From Bacteroidota bacterium (GTDB taxonomy: Bacteria > Bacteroidota > Bacteroidia > Chitinophagales > Chitinophagaceae): DNA of 6,256 bases. Below are positions 5,883 through 6,256 of this stretch, one piece after another (position 1 is the stretch's first letter; every line of letters starts with the position of its first letter). The notes below the pieces were generated by a model. The model was not told where the DNA came from, ran no database searches, and saw nothing but the letters and a program-made list of their open reading frames with translations. The position numbers and the translations under genes are program-made. The DNA lies in assembly GCA_023396345.1 (NCBI GenBank), contig JAEWWO010000041.1, positions 1 through 6,256 on the forward strand, given 5' to 3'.

Positions 5883-6254
5883 TTAGTGTTCCAAAGTCAT
5901 TAGATATCTTTCAGCATCTAAAGCAGCCATACAACCACTGCCTGCTGCTGTTACAGCCTGACGATAAATTTTATCCTGTACATCGCCTGCTGCAAATACA
6001 CCGGCAACATTGGTTTTGGAAGTACCCGGAGTAGTTACAATATAACCGGCTTCATCAGTAGTAACATAATCTTTGAAGATGTCACTATTTGGATGATGCC
6101 CAATCGCCACAAACATGGCACTTACAGGGATTTCAGAAGTTTCGTTGATTTTATTATTCACCACTTTAACGGCTGTAACCGTCTTCTCTCCTATCACTTC
6201 AACCGGTTCTGTATTCCAGTGAATTTCTATTTTAGGATTATTTTTTACTCTGTC
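5883..6254 (-). CDS. trxB: Thioredoxin reductase, C-terminal part (5' end outside window)
   Basis: This is the C-terminal part of an NADPH-dependent flavoprotein that reduces thioredoxin in the cytoplasm. 123 complete codons are visible, and the frame stays open through the right edge, so the GTG at 6197 is internal. It shows the end of the NADPH domain (KIEIHWNTEPVEVIGE), the strand-turn FVAIGHHPNSDIF that returns to the FAD domain, and the FAD-binding motif GVFAAGDVQDKIYRQAVTAAGSGCMAALDAERYL near the C-terminus, which is highly characteristic of TrxB. The redox-active CxxC and the GxGxxG nucleotide motifs lie in the missing part. It sits just upstream of folB in a probable two-gene unit. 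Low-molecular-weight TrxB is the best fit; related ferredoxin/flavodoxin reductases of the same fold are less likely, given the exact GDVQDKxYRQA motif. Confidence 0.93.
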   Translation of the reverse strand, partial: DRVKNNPKIEIHWNTEPVEVIGEKTVTAVKVVNNKINETSEIPVSAMFVAIGHHPNSDIFKDYVTTDEAGYIVTTPGTSKTNVAGVFAAGDVQDKIYRQAVTAAGSGCMAALDAERYLMTLEH

Positions 6255-6256
6255 CT

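Noticed and set aside
1..6256. CRISPR array, transposon ends, tRNA or rRNA, phage or defence genes
   Set aside because: No spaced direct repeats, transposase-like protein, tRNA cloverleaf or defence-family protein could be seen on either strand.

Overview
The window looks like chromosomal DNA of a member of the Bacteroidota, probably near Chitinophagaceae or another Sphingobacteriia-like lineage. Four things suggest this. The DNA is AT-rich. Shine-Dalgarno sequences are absent before nearly every gene. A Bacteroidota-type -7 element (TAnnTTTG or a close variant) sits just upstream of start codons. The proteins (aspartokinase, class III aminotransferase, ThyA, FolB, TrxB) have the flavour of that phylum. 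No mobile element, CRISPR array, rRNA or tRNA is visible.

Layout from left to right. (1) The C-terminal part of a divergent aspartate kinase-like protein (+) runs in from the left edge. It ends at a strong hairpin that can serve both strands. (2) A 5'-truncated copy of a periplasmic beta-propeller (SMP-30/NHL-like) gene lies on the minus strand. It lacks its signal peptide and first blade(s) and is best read as a pseudogene. (3) After an AT-rich gap and a minus-strand terminator comes a small cupin gene (-). It is divergent from (4) a putative lipoprotein of unknown function (+). (5) A full-length relative of the truncated propeller, with an intact signal peptide, follows on the minus strand and ends 2 nt from the lipoprotein gene. 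(6) A class III PLP aminotransferase (+) is followed after 20 nt by (7) thymidylate synthase thyA (+). (8) folB, dihydroneopterin aldolase (-), abuts thyA stop codon to stop codon. Upstream of it in the same direction is (9) the C-terminal part of trxB, thioredoxin reductase, cut by the right edge.

Functionally the right half is housekeeping: amino-group transfer, dTMP synthesis, folate synthesis and thiol redox. ThyA consumes methylene-tetrahydrofolate and FolB acts in folate synthesis, so the two are linked metabolically although transcribed towards each other. The left-centre block (truncated propeller, cupin, lipoprotein, full propeller) looks like an accessory patch shaped by gene duplication and decay. 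I found no convincing undescribed multi-gene system. The points most worth a second look are the decayed propeller copy, the eroded motifs of the aspartokinase-like protein, and the nearly leaderless promoter architecture.
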